Below, in pieces: positions 46,549-57,635 of a DNA stretch of 64,000 bases. Position 1 is the stretch's first letter. Every line of letters starts with the position of its first letter. Both the position numbers and the translations under genes were made by a program. Source of the stretch: Aphrophora alni (lineage: Eukaryota > Arthropoda > Insecta > Hemiptera > Aphrophoridae); NCBI GenBank assembly GCA_963513935.1, contig OY740773.1, positions 104,021,291 to 104,085,290 on the forward strand, given 5' to 3'. The notes beneath the pieces were generated by a model that was not told the origin of the DNA, ran no database searches, and saw nothing but the letters and a program-made list of their open reading frames with translations.

Positions 46549-47729
46549 TTTTATCAGAAACAAATCATATGAAATATGGTGCACTTGAACTGCTGTATTT
46601 CTTGTATAAATGTATATAAAAACTAAGTATTTTGACTTTTCCTTATATCTAAATTTTAAAAGCAATTTTATATTATAAGTTTAAGTTCTTCAGATCGTAG
46701 TATTAATGTACATGCACATATAATGTCGGATAGAATTAGATTTTCATGAACAAAAGTACAAATTGGTAACATTTGAATAATTTTCATCTGAAGCTCGAGT
46801 CTGATATATGAACAAACTTCCTAAAGAATTTAAGCAACCAATGGGAGTAAAAAAAAAAAAAAATTATAGCAGTTACTAAAAACTACATTTTATTTGGAGA
46901 AATTTCTTAAAACCACGCTAGAAAAACATTTTTTACAATATAAATAATAAACAATTTATGTATAATGATTTTGAATACGAAAATAATAAGAAAAAGACAA
47001 AAATTAAATACTTTATCTTGAACATGAGGATGTATAGATCATGTTGAGAAATTTGTATCTAAAAGAATTGTGAAGAATAATGGTTTACCAATAAATTTTA
47101 ATTTAAGAGTTTGATTTGAGAAATATGAAGATAAACAATTGAAAATATAGATTGTGAATGTTAAAATATAAGCTAAGAAAAGATATGACTGATTAATCTA
47201 TCTAATGCACAATTTGTGTCCATTGATAGATTATTTTAACAAAGGATTTCAATGAAAGACTAATTACTATTGTATGTTTTTGTATTGAACAATTATATAT
47301 AATGAAAACTAATTTATTTTAATAATTGTTAGTTAAAATTTGAATCTTGATGTAGCCTAATTGGATGTATATATGTGCTTCAAATACGAACTAGTAAGCT
47401 TTTGATTAATAAGAGATTAATGAATTTAAAAAAAAAAGGTTTTGTGATATTTATTTTAAGAACTATTATATTCATTCTGTACTGTCATCAATCTTCCTTC
47501 TCCTCATGTCCACAATCGTGCTTATTTCAGTAAAATTTATTGTTGAAAACCTTTCCGCAAAGCATTTTTTTCTTATTTAAAAATACAGGTTTTTTATTAC
47601 AAAAGAAATACAAATTAATATTATTTGTTGATTTTAACCTATAAAGTGTTTGTAAATATTTAATAAATATCTCTCCAACACTCGCCTTCACTTCTGAAAT
47701 AGAAGTTAACCATAGTATCAATTATTTTG
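46549..47729. other. Intergenic A+T-rich DNA
   Basis: No gene is securely recognised. The exon-like piece at 47643-47699 (minus strand) has a strong acceptor but a weak donor. Confidence 0.3.
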
Positions 47730-48780
47730 ATCTTACAATTTCCAAAATCAATAACATACACGAATTTAAAATATATAGAAAAATCTACACAGATCTGTCA
47801 TCATGCACCATCTAACCATCTGGAATCATATACAACTGCTGCTTATAACAGTTTTGTATATAGAGCTTTGATCATTCTTATGGAACCAGCTGACTTCACA
47901 AGAGAAATTTCAATAATAAAACATATAGCACGATGCAATAGATTCTACTGTAGATAATTTCATTCAGAAATAAAAGAAAAAGATTAACAAAGAAACCCAC
48001 GACTGTCGTTAAACCAAACCACACTTAAGAAGAAATACATCTTAATTCCAATACTGGATAAACAAATTCGCAACACTTTTCACAAATCATGTTTCAGCAT
48101 AGCATATGTAACAGACAATAGCCTTAAAAAAGATATAAGAATTAGAGTAAACATGAAGATAAATATCCTAAGGGTGACATTTAAAAGTTACATTGAAATT
48201 ATTGCAATAAGCAAAAAAATCGGGTGAAAAACATTCAGAATAAGATTGAAAGAAAATTTACCCAAAAACATTAATAAAACAAATTTCACCTTTCATAAAT
48301 AATGGACACTTATATATTTTTTAGATAGTCAAAATAAGGGTAAGAATTTGTTTTACAAAAGAATTAAAAATCTATAAATATAAACGATAAAATATTGAAC
48401 GATCAAATAAAATTTAGATCGTTTATACGATTTGATCACAACATTGCAGTAATTTTATAACTGTAGTGAATAATAAACAAGGAACCAAATAATCAGCAAT
48501 GATCAAAACAGAATGGTCTCGTAACTAAAGCATGGAATAATCTATGAATCAATTATTTATTAACTAGTGACACTTGGGGAAAGACATGTGGCTACAATCC
48601 TCTCCTGTTGTATGTGTTTATATAAATTTTAATATCAATGTGTAATGTGTAAATGTCATTGTGAACATAGATAGCCTAAGAATGCCACCTGTGCATGTGC
48701 GAAACATGTAACTACAATTGGATTGATGAAGACTGTTATCGACTCAAGGTAATATAACAAATTAAAAACTTATGAACCCA
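47730..48780 (+). pseudogene. Penelope-like reverse transcriptase/GIY-YIG relic with 3' tail
   Basis: An open stretch at 47763-47957 reads YIEKSTQICHHAPSNHLES, then YNSFVYRALIILMEPADFTR and IKHIARCNRFY. This resembles the 'YRKPT.TD..I...SNHP' region of Penelope-type or related reverse transcriptases. After frame changes, IPILDKQIRNTFHKSCFSIA, then VTDNSLKKDIR and RLKENLPKNINKTNFTF resemble the linker and the end of the C-terminal GIY-YIG region. A tail with GTGCGAAACATG follows near 48700. Stops and shifts make it inactive. Group assignment is from general likeness only. Confidence 0.6.
48675..48706 (+). other. Hammerhead-like motif in Penelope-like tail
   Basis: CCTAAGAATGCCACC followed by TGTGCATGTGCGAAAC places a degraded CUGANGA-like segment before a CGAAAC, about 370 bases 3' of the recognisable reverse transcriptase/endonuclease relic on the same strand. 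The first core segment is mutated. Confidence 0.35.
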
Positions 48781-48890
48781 ACTTTTATTAAAATTGTGGT
48801 TTGGCCCAAACTATTATAGTTGTTTTAAAGGGTCACGAATGAGCCAGCTTTGATCAAAACCACTGATTTTGAGTGAGTGATATTTTTGTT

Positions 48891-49153
48891 TTGTTGTTTA
48901 AAGGCAAAAAACCTCACAGTCATCATTGCCTTAATAAAATAAAGAAGAAAAGAGCACAAAATGGGAACCCCTCACCCTTGAATATTTTAATAACATCAGG
49001 GTCAGAAGAGAACAAGAGCTGGTCAAGAGAAACCTAATATGAAAGATGGAGAAGTATCTAACCCAAGACTGCAGAAAGAAACATGTAGATGCGACTAAGA
49101 TACCTAGGGATTATCACATCCAAACTCACTATTACTGAACCCCTGAGGGATTT
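48891..49153 (+). repeat. Dispersed repeat family 1, copy E (near full length)
   Basis: It starts TTGTTGTTTAAAGGCAAAAA and runs CCTCACAGTCATCATTGCC, CCTTGAATATTTTAATAACA, CAGAAGAGAACAAGAGCTGG and GACTAAGATACCTAGGGATT to TGAACCCCTGAGGGATTT. With copies H and I it defines a family length of about 260-270 bp. Confidence 0.75.
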
Positions 49154-49941
49154 AAAAATTTAAATAGGGGCTATAGTTATAATCACCTAATAAATATATC
49201 TGAGCATGTCTCAAAGTGAGAGGGCTCTAGAAGTCAAGTGACACCAAACCCCTTCATCACAAATCCACTCTTGTGAAGAACACTATAAATAAATGGAAAG
49301 ATAGGAATAAGTACCGCTAATTATTATTGTGTGTAAGAATATATCTCTAAAAGCAGAGAAGATTTTAGTTGTTGACTCTTTTATAATTAAATAAAATTCA
49401 TAAAATCAATATTTGTCTATACACATGAAATAATTTTTATATATTGAAATAACAAAAGTTATTTACAGATGAACTGAATTTCACAAAATGCGATTGCATC
49501 TCTTTGGAATAAATCATTCTTGACTCCATTAATTACCTATCTCTATTAACTTGACAGGATGTATGGCTGCCATTGTTTGTTTAACAGCTGTTTTATAACA
49601 GGCTTATCTAACCAAGATAACGAGCAGTTGAACAAACTAGGAGTGCAATATCTCACATCACATTACTTCCACATTTCTCTTCGGGCTGTTTACGCAAAAC
49701 AATAAAAGTGTTAAAATGGTACATTTAACTTATTACTGTACCTTTAACACATTTCAGACAATGTGTTTAGTGTAATAGATCTTATGTGGATCTTTGTGAA
49801 ATAGTGTTGTGATTTTTTTTTATCATGTTCAACTTTATTTCATAATATTTTATGTGTAAATTTTAAATTAAAATTGTGCGCCCTACAAAGAGAAAACAAT
49901 ACTTTAAAGAACTGATGTGTTTTAATATAAACTGAATCAAA
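49154..49941 (+). promoter_or_regulatory. Upstream region and probable 5' UTR of the neurensin-like gene
   Basis: About 800 bp between the family-1 repeat and the start codon. Any promoter should lie here or in an unseen upstream exon; no TATA or initiator can be assigned with confidence. Sequence 49560-49700 is less A+T-rich than its surroundings. Confidence 0.3.
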
Positions 49942-50424
49942 ATGAAATTCTTGAAGAAGGATAAGAAACAAGATATTACAGAAAGTAAAAGCACATCAAA
50001 AGAAATTGAAACTAATGACAAATTTGTTGAAAAAGTAGATGCAAAGGAAATAAATGAAAATGAAAGCAATTCAGGTGATTATCAAAGGAAAATAATTGAT
50101 TCTACAGCTCAAGAAGAAAATAAGAATAGATTGAATGTTGAACACATCGATACAAAACAGTGTTTAGAAAATGGACATGATATAAAAAAAGATAATGTAG
50201 TTATTAGCTCAGACGTGAAATCAGAAACGACGATAAATACAAACGGCAGTTCTTCGTCAGATACAAATAAAGTTGTTAATGGACAAACTCTTAATGGTAA
50301 ATGTAACTCTCATGACAGTGAAGTAACACATGAGCGGCCATTTTATTTCGGCATCAGAAGCTATCTCCACAACTTTTACGATCCTCCTGATCAAGAAGTC
50401 ATGAATAGCGGGGAATTCAGTCAG
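49942..50424 (+). CDS. Neurensin-like exon 1
   Basis: 161 codons from [11 protein letters not shown] to GEFSQ, ending at the donor CAG|GTAATT. It encodes the disordered N-terminus and the [12 protein letters not shown] signature. Confidence 0.87.
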
Positions 50425-53400
50425 GTAATTTTTTGATATTTTGTATTTACCACTTTAATTAAATTATGTATCTTTATACAAACTTATAACATAATACAGG
50501 GTTATCATATAAGAACGGTGGGGTTTTGAACATGATTTAAATGAAAACAGAATTACTTACAGCTGATGTTGTTTATTTATCTAAATCGTCGTATGAAACA
50601 ATTTTTTACAAAACTAATAAATTTTGATATGTAAGCCATTAAACGCTCCCAATCGATAATTAAGTTCTGCCCAAACGTTAGTTAACACGTCTTTGTTAAT
50701 GGTTGTCATTGCTTCCTTAAGTGATTTAGGTCACAAATTTTTTCTCAATAAACAATGTTTTTGATGTACCCCCACAAGAAGAAATAGCAAGATGTCAGAT
50801 CTGGACTCCTTGGAGGCCAGCTTATAGGTCCTTGCCAGCCTATCCATTGATGTCCAAACTTTTCATTCAAAGTGTCTGTGACAAATCCACTAAAGTGGGG
50901 GGGGGGTGCAACATCTTGTTGGAAATGAAGTTGTTGAATGTTTTCAAGTTCACCCCGCTGAGGAAAACAATAATTGATTAACATATCAAGATACACAATT
51001 CCATTAATTGTCTTTTCAGCAAATAAGAAAGACCCTATCAGACGATTTTTCATCACACCACACCAAACATTAACTTTAGGCGAGTCGCGTTTTTTCTAAA
51101 AAATTGTACATGGGTTTTCACATCCCCATATGCGTGAATTGTGTCTGTTAAGAGACCCATTGATATAGAATGTAGCTTCATCTGAAAAAATTATATCATC
51201 TAAAAATGATTGGTTTTCATCAATCTTGTTCAACACTTCAGCAGCGAATTTAAAACGTTTTGCACCATCATCAGGTTACAATTCCTGCAATAGCTGGATT
51301 TTATATGCGTGTAATTTCATTCTTTTATGTAAAACTTTGTGGATTGTTGTTTTTGGAGTACTTAACTCTGTGCTTCGTCGAGGTATTGACTTCTGAGGAC
51401 TTCAGATTGTCTAGTAAGTTCTAATTTTTCGTCTGATACACTTGGCCTGCCAGATGATTTCTCCTTTTGAACTAATCCAGTTTTTTCTAATTGTTTGAAC
51501 CAACGTCGTTGTTATTTTCATGTTGTGGATCCTTTCTGTATTTGTGACGAAACGCACGTTGCACTGAAATTACAGACTCGAATTCAGACACCAACAAAAC
51601 ACACTTTGTTTTTTCTTTATTGGAGAATATAATAACAAACTCCACACGGAACACTCCAGAAAACACAAAACACACTACCACAACAATGCAAGAACTAATT
51701 TTGAGGTTACAACAGCTGTTAAACAAAATTTTGGATTATAGGCTATCAGCGATACCAATACAACACCACAAAATATCTCTACTGTCTTCGTATGAATTAA
51801 TTAAACCCCACCATTATTTTATGATAACCCTGTATAGAAATATTGTGTAATGAAAACCAACGATAATGTGTCCATATTTAAAAAAAAAATTTTGAAATTT
51901 TTTTATAAAATGTATTTATTTGTTACATTACACATGGTTAAATCACAGTGAACTGTAACAGGTAGACAACTTGTGTTTAAAATCAACAATCATAAAATCA
52001 AATATAATAAAATAAACTTTACATATATTTATAACACATTAATACTGGCTTAAGAGAGTACAGTTTTTCAGTTTATCAAAAGAATTATAAAAAGTGAAGA
52101 CACAAACGTACAAAAACATAACTAAATAAAAACAATCAACACACATAAAATACAAAAATGAATAATAATTTTAAAAATAGACAACAAAAAAAACTTATAA
52201 AGTTCCTTATCCAGGAGGAATTCACTAATATAATAATATGATTTCTGCAGAATCAGCTGTTTTCTACCTAACCAGCAAATCATTTTCTTTTGAATTAGGC
52301 CTCTAAAAATATAGTAAAGTAGATCAAATTAACATAAAGCTATGTTAAATTTATAAATATTTGTTTATGGTGAAAATAAAATGGGATTTAAATAACATAA
52401 AAATCACCTAAAATTAAAAAAAAATATATTTAAAAAGAAAAGTTTTGAAGTTAAATCCATTTAAAAAACTGAAAGAGTTAAATGTTTAAACTATGAGAAA
52501 TATAATTAATTATAACATGAAATAAATACCATTAAATCCACTTCACAGCTAGGCTTTTGAAAATTAATATGTTATGATGTTTTTGTTGTTTATACGGAAT
52601 GTGTTTGTACAGTTGGAAAGTTAACCTCTCAAGTTGCACGTGTAACCTCATTAATCAGTAAATATCTCATTTGGAAGTACATCCTGAAATCTCAACAAAC
52701 AATATAACATATGTTTATATAATTTTAATATGGTTCAAATTACTAGTAAGAGCTGTGTGTTTAATTTAATCTGCCAATAATCGAAAATAAAATAAATTAA
52801 GACTCCAATGTCTAGGACGTCTACTATTATTAGATAATGCAATAAAAGTTAACTTTATATCTTTGTAAGTTTGGAAAAGATGTCTCTGGCTAGTGACACA
52901 TTATTTAAAATAGACCATTTGGATTATTATTATTATATAGTGTGTTGCATGAAGGTAGAATGTTTGACATTTCGTAGAACAAAAATTGTATTTGGACTGA
53001 TTTGGTTAACATTTTGTATTAATAGCGGTTAAAATTAGTCATTTTATGGAAGATTATCTTGTTCTTTCACAATAAAAGCTTGAACTGTTCCTTTCCACAG
53101 TTTGGCAGTGAGATAAGTAATTGTAGTACTCATTTATCACATTCTGTAGCATCTCGGAAGGAATTTCTGCCATGTTTTGTAATATATTGTTTTACTAAGT
53201 CATTGATGCCATTTGTCTTAGTTTTATAAACATTGTGTTTTAAGTATATCTCAAGTGGACAGGTTAGGTGACCTTGCGAGCTATTAAATTGACCTTACCT
53301 CACTGATCATCTTCTCGGAAAATTTAGATTCAAAAGATTGCAATTTAGATTAAAAGAACCCCATAATGAGGGGCTCTCCGTCTTGTCGCAACCAAAAGGA

Positions 53401-54985
53401 ATTTAGGTTTTAAAAAAGCACAAAAACATTTTTCATGATTCCATTAGACAAATCCATGAAAAAAAATCACATTTTGTGAATGTTTGGGACATCCTGTATA
53501 TTATATATATTTAGCTCGCTCTGTTGATAGAAGAGGTTGATTTCTACAGAATTCTGTTGTTTCATTTCTGTATCTAGATTAGAACTAAAAATAATTAAAT
53601 AGCTGTTCTGATATTTTTTTAACAATGTATGGTACATAAACACGAGGTGAAATTAAATGGATATAAATTTATTTCGTATGATGATTATCTGGTGATATGA
53701 TAATACAATATTTATTTTACTAGTTTTACTTTTTTATGTATACTTAAAAAAATTTATATGATGGATAAAAAAAATCTACATAGAGTTTTTTTGGAAACCC
53801 TTTAATTACACTCCAAGCTTCTGTCATTAGCTCATAGTTGATGTATTAATATAGATATGTTTTTACTAAGATTACAGCCTTTAAAATAGGCAACTATCAG
53901 AGTAAAATAATTTGATAATTTCTCCCATTTATATTCAATAACTTTGAAGCAAGACTATTCTTCTTGGAAGCTACTTTAATGTAGTAACAAAATAATTTTA
54001 AGCATTTAAAACAATTAAAGGAATTTACCCTAAAATTGATTTATCCTGTGGGATAATATACCTCTGATTAAAATGATAAAATTGGTGTTTTTCTGACTAG
54101 CTTTTCTTGATAAATTATGAAGTAATTTTCACAGCCACAATGAAAATTTAGGAACCCAGTTAAGTATTTTTTTAAAGGAAATGTTAGACTCTATAAATTT
54201 AGAATTAAAAAGGTTTCTATAAAACTTAAAATGTAAATATGGTCACTTTTGGGCCAGTTTTTATTTTCAATAATTTTACCATAGTTTGATTTTGTCACAG
54301 ACGAGATACTTATTCTACAACAAAAACTAATGTTAAAAAAGATGAGCTTCCTCTTAACTTGTTTATATTTTGAAAATTTTCATTCAAAACTGTCTGGGCG
54401 ATACTGAAATTAAACAAAAAAACTATAAATACTAATGATTAAAATGTGTTAATATTTTAACTGTTACATCATGTCTATTTTAAGCATAAATTTAACATAT
54501 AAAATAATAAAATATACTCTATACAAATGTTATAAAAATGTTTTATATTTCAGGATGAGTTTTTTGTAGAACCAACTAAAAAAAGTTATAAGGGATGTTT
54601 ATTTCGAACTATGTTGTGGATTGGAATAAATATAACGTTAATTGGAATTACAGCGCTGCTCCTTGGTCATTTGGTACCTGCTCACAACACAATTGTAGGA
54701 CACCAAGACAATCTACAAATACTGGATCGTTCAGCCATCACTTTTAATCATAACTTAGAACTTTGTCGATTTATAGGACTTGTAATTATCTGCATTGGTA
54801 TTTTGATTATAATGTTAATACTTATCATTTCTAAAAAGTACAACAAAAAAGAACCGAAATATTATTATGTATTAGGTGCAACAATTATGCCTGAAATGTT
54901 TATAGCAAACCCTCTTGTTGGCGCACAAAAACAGATAAATGGAAGGATTCTGTCTGTGAGAAAAGTTTCAAATACCTCAAAATAA
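49942..54985 (+). CDS. Neurensin-family two-pass membrane protein
   Basis: Exons 49942-50424 and 54554-54985 join in phase 0 to give 304 residues. The first 135 residues are hydrophilic and rich in K, E, N and S (disordered). [12 protein letters not shown] (136-147) matches the neurensin signature FGVRSYLH.FYE. The second exon carries membrane segment 1 (about 182-203, [20 protein letters not shown] then VP), a loop with [15 protein letters not shown] like the neurensin VDTHAVQFN.ALD block, and membrane segment 2 (about 233-254). A cytosolic tail ends VSNTSK. Vertebrate neurensins are neuronal vesicle membrane proteins linked to neurite growth; the same role in an insect is inference. The start ATG follows AATCAAA, and no upstream in-frame alternative is evident. 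The extended N-terminus is longer than in vertebrate relatives. Confidence 0.88.
50497..51832 (-). mobile_element. Full-length but inactive mariner-type element, 1336 bp
   Basis: Ends CAGGGTTATCATATAAGAAC on the left and (reverse complement) CAGGGTTATCATAAAATAAT on the right are inverted and flanked by TA (50495-50496 and 51833-51834). The minus strand codes for a transposase in the usual order: [18 protein letters not shown] and [13 protein letters not shown] (N-terminal HTH), [12 protein letters not shown] (first catalytic D), [13 protein letters not shown] (second D), and [25 protein letters not shown] end starting at SPDLT (third D). About 37 residues separate the last two aspartates. Stops and shifts interrupt the frame between the HTH and the catalytic region, including TAG before [11 protein letters not shown]. 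The run of nine G at about 50898 probably added the extra proline codon. It lies in the neurensin-like intron, 72 bp after the donor, in antisense orientation. Confidence 0.92.
51835..53080. other. Neurensin-like intron, A+T-rich
   Basis: Intronic DNA between two mariner remnants. No further coding sequence is recognised. Confidence 0.4.
53080..53497 (-). pseudogene. Internally deleted second mariner-type element
   Basis: The minus strand opens with TATACAGGATGTCCCAAACA, a typical mariner-like end, at about 53497. From about 53285 it reads [20 protein letters not shown], then [11 protein letters not shown] and, after a shift, [17 protein letters not shown] and [10 protein letters not shown]. 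That corresponds to the part of a mariner transposase just after the third catalytic residue ('DLTPLDFFLWG.LK..VY', then 'IP.EML..V...F..RL..C'). All earlier domains are missing and the far terminus is not found. Confidence 0.6.
53498..54553. other. Neurensin-like intron, last part
   Basis: A+T-rich intron ending at the acceptor TTATATTTCAG (AG at 54552-54553). Nothing else is recognised. Confidence 0.4.
54554..54985 (+). CDS. Neurensin-like exon 2
   Basis: 143 codons plus TAA, from [14 protein letters not shown] to VSNTSK. It holds both membrane segments and the conserved loop. Confidence 0.9.
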   Translation, partial: DEFFVEPTKKSYKGCLFRTMLWIGINITLIGITALLLGHLVPAHNTIVGHQDNLQILDRSAITFNHNLELCRFIGLVIICIGILIIMLILIISKKYNKKEPKYYYVLGATIMPEMFIANPLVGAQKQINGRILSVRKVSNTSK

Positions 54986-56464
54986 TAAAACGTTGTCTTT
55001 TAACTTTGCAACGGCTGGTCAGTTCACCCTTTATGGCCGGCTGTTTTTCTAATACATTACAAGTGTTTAGTCAAAAAATTATATAAAACCATGTATAACA
55101 TGTAGTATTTAATAGATATATAAAGATCGAAGTGCGGTGGTCATACCTATATACAATACAATGATGTTGTATATCATTTTGTTCAGAACATTCTGAAGAA
55201 TAATTTTTATGTCATTGTATTAAATATTTTGTAATTATTACAATTTTACAAGGGAGGGGAAAACAAAAAAACAAATTTCAAGTTTTACAGCATATAGCAC
55301 GAATTTATTTATATAAAAAAGAAAATTGTTATAATAAAAATAAGCATTTGTTTATAATGAATTAAAAAATTCATAGTTTAAAAAAGTTATTTTGTCAAGA
55401 TAAAATAATATTCCAGAAAATAAGACTTGAAGTGAATATTTCAATGTGCAAAGTGTTATGGTTAAGCCTATCCACATCAACATTAATAGTTCACTCTCTT
55501 CTTACTTTTTTTTCTTTCTAATAGTTCAAGAAAATAACTTGATGCCATACTAGTGTTATTTATATACGAAATGAATCTAACTTACCATTTAATAATCTTA
55601 TTTCTTATGTCCATCGCAACAGCCGTTTCGGCTATGCAGATATTTTCAAGTTTTTATTTCAGATAGTTATTGTCCTTTTGTACGGCTGTTGTGATGAACA
55701 TAGTAAGTTAGATATCAATTTATAATCAGGTAAATTACTTGTAACAAGACACACCGTAAATTCAAAATAAACAAACAAATATTGAACTACAGTATAACAG
55801 AATCAAACTTAACGTGAACCGTATCAGGTGAACTCATACAATGTTAGTAAAACATTTCTTTATTGAACAAAATTATGCTGTGATCTGGACTAATATTAAA
55901 AGATCAATACTTTCCCTAATCGATTGGTGCTTAAAAAATTGTGATACAATGAAAATTGTTTGTATGACAGCGATACTAGGAAACCATTATATAAAATACG
56001 ATTTTCATTGCTTGGTCCGGTAGACTTATAAAATACGAGTGTATTTTGGCTGTTAGGGGTTAATTTATTTTGAGTGAATTTAGTTAAATAGAATAGATGG
56101 ATGTTCGACAAACACATTAAGAGAAGTTTTTTTGGAGCGAAAGGAAATCCCAAGTTGTCGCTGAGTGTGTTTAAATGAAAACTTATATAGATAACTGATG
56201 TTACCAATTCATATTTTATTAAATATTGGATTTATGATTGTAGTTTATCTTGTTTTTTTTTTACCATTTTTTGTTTTGTTTTGTAAATAAAGTCTTCAAA
56301 GCATTAGAATAACAAAATTAAATTGTATTAAGGAAAATGAAATGTATTTATTAAAAAACAATTTCAACTTTTTGCTTAGAAAATATAAAAGACCTGTTTT
56401 GTTATCAGAATTTGTTTTATTGAATCCTAATATGTATCAGGAGTTATGATAAAAAACATTGCAT
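54986..56464. other. 3' flank of the neurensin-like gene
   Basis: It presumably starts with the 3' UTR; AATAAA-type signals occur at the stop (54982-54988) and further on (for example about 56285), but the true poly(A) site is not clear. An inverted Penelope-like tail lies at 55580-55715. No coding sequence is recognised. Confidence 0.4.
55580..55715. repeat. Inverted pair of Penelope-like tail segments
   Basis: CTTACC...TTATGTCCATCGCAACAGCCGT (55580-55625) is inverted at 55682-55715 as ACGGCTGTTGTGATGAACAT followed by AGTAAG. On the minus strand the inner part reads CTTGAAAATATCTGCATAGC followed by CGAAACGGC. The GCCGAAACGGC core with an upstream CTGAAGA-like segment is what Penelope-type tails with hammerhead-like motifs look like. 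Confidence 0.45.
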
Positions 56465-56592
56465 TAATTTTCTCACCCATCTCCAAAATCAAATACAAAT
56501 GAATTAAAATTGTCATTAATTAACAACTACCCAACAGACATTTCTGCTGATGAATAATTTTGATTGGAGGGATGGGTAAGAAAATTCTGCGA
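56465..56592. repeat. Dispersed repeat family 2, inverted pair
   Basis: TTTTCTCACCCATCTCCAAA (minus-strand copy, from 56469) and TTTTGATTGGAGGGATGGGT continuing AAGAAAAT (plus-strand copy, from about 56549) are relatives of the copies at 57.0, 57.6 and 60.1 kb. Confidence 0.6.
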
Positions 56593-56792
56593 AATATTTT
56601 TGTACAGTTTAGTTTTAAATATCTCTGCTAAAAAGTAGAAAAAAAGCCTATAATTAAAGAAAGATTATCATTTAATAAATAATGCACCAACATTGTACAA
56701 AATAACTTTATATATAAATGCATATAACAATGTATATTACATTGTATAATTTGACAAGAAATAGAATGCAAAAAAAGTATTGTTTTTTCAAC

Positions 56793-56902
56793 CCTTGTTA
56801 TTTAAAGCCGAAAAACCTTTCAGTCATTATCGCCTTATGAAAAAAATAAATAAATAAATAAACACTCCTAACCCTTGAATACCCATGTTTGCATCATTAA
56901 AA
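56793..56902 (+). repeat. Dispersed repeat family 1, copy F fragment
   Basis: It keeps AAAAACCTTTCAGTCATTAT, CGCCTTATGAAAAAA and CACTCCTAACCCTTGAATAC, then stops. An AAAT tetranucleotide run lies inside. Confidence 0.6.
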
Positions 56903-57001
56903 GTTTCATTTTAATCAAATACGCATTTACCCTGAAGGTCGCATTTACGGCTCAAGGGAAGCAAGTTTAGGCTATATTTATATATTTTTTCACTTTTCGA
57001 T

Positions 57002-57075
57002 TGACAACTATTGAATTGACATTTTTGGTGACGATTAGTTTTGGGAATGGGTGTGTGGGAAAGTTTATCTTAAAT
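57002..57075 (+). repeat. Dispersed repeat family 2, copy
   Basis: TGACAACTATTGAATTGACA continuing TTTTTGGTGACGAT and GGGAATGGGTGTGTGGGAAA. It aligns with the reverse complement of 60065-60145. Confidence 0.6.
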
Positions 57076-57559
57076 GTTTTTGTACCTGTATTTAAAAGCA
57101 CGATAGTGGACACAAAAATTAAAATGAAATTTGATATAGTTGACTAGTGTGCTCATGTAGAAATTAAAAAAAATTAAACGTCAAAATAGCGGGGAATAAT
57201 AGTTTTTAATTCATATCTCACGTGTTAATCAAATTATAACACAAGAAATTAGATAACAATTTTCAAATTCTGCATGTAATGTATCATCTCTATGATGACA
57301 AAGAGCAAACTTACGATTAAAAATGTAATTTCGAACCTTCACCTGTCAAAAAATGTGATATTCACATAGTATTGAGATCGAGTCATCAACAGGAATGTTG
57401 CAAATGTAGGTTACTACACATATTTACAGATTCAAAGTCCATTAGGGCTGAGATACTAACACGAGTAAAGTGACTCTTAGATCTACTAATACAATTGAAC
57501 ATTTCCTACAAGGCTCAAGAAACCAACTTCTGGGCATTATATTTAAATGATTTTGCTTG

Positions 57560-57635
57560 TATTACATTGTATGATGTGGCTGGGTAAGTACCATGATAGC
57601 ACTTGGTTTTGTGATTGAGTGTGTGAGAAAGTTTA
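57560..57635 (+). repeat. Dispersed repeat family 2, diverged copy
   Basis: TTGGTTTTGTGATTGAGTGT continuing GTGAGAAAGTTTA matches the second half of the family. Confidence 0.45.

Noticed and set aside
47643..47699. Coding exon EVKASVGEIFIKYLQTLYR upstream of the 46 kb orphan exon
   Set aside because: The acceptor is strong, but the donor GTTAAA is weak and the phase does not join to the 46.3 kb exon without a stop.
53580..53780. Missing middle exon of the neurensin-like gene
   Set aside because: The two exons already join in phase and cover the whole family; no frame with flanking splice sites is seen here.
55841..56207. Overlapping open frames of 60 and 103 codons 3' of the neurensin gene
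   Set aside because: They oppose each other in the 3' flank, have no motifs and look like chance frames.
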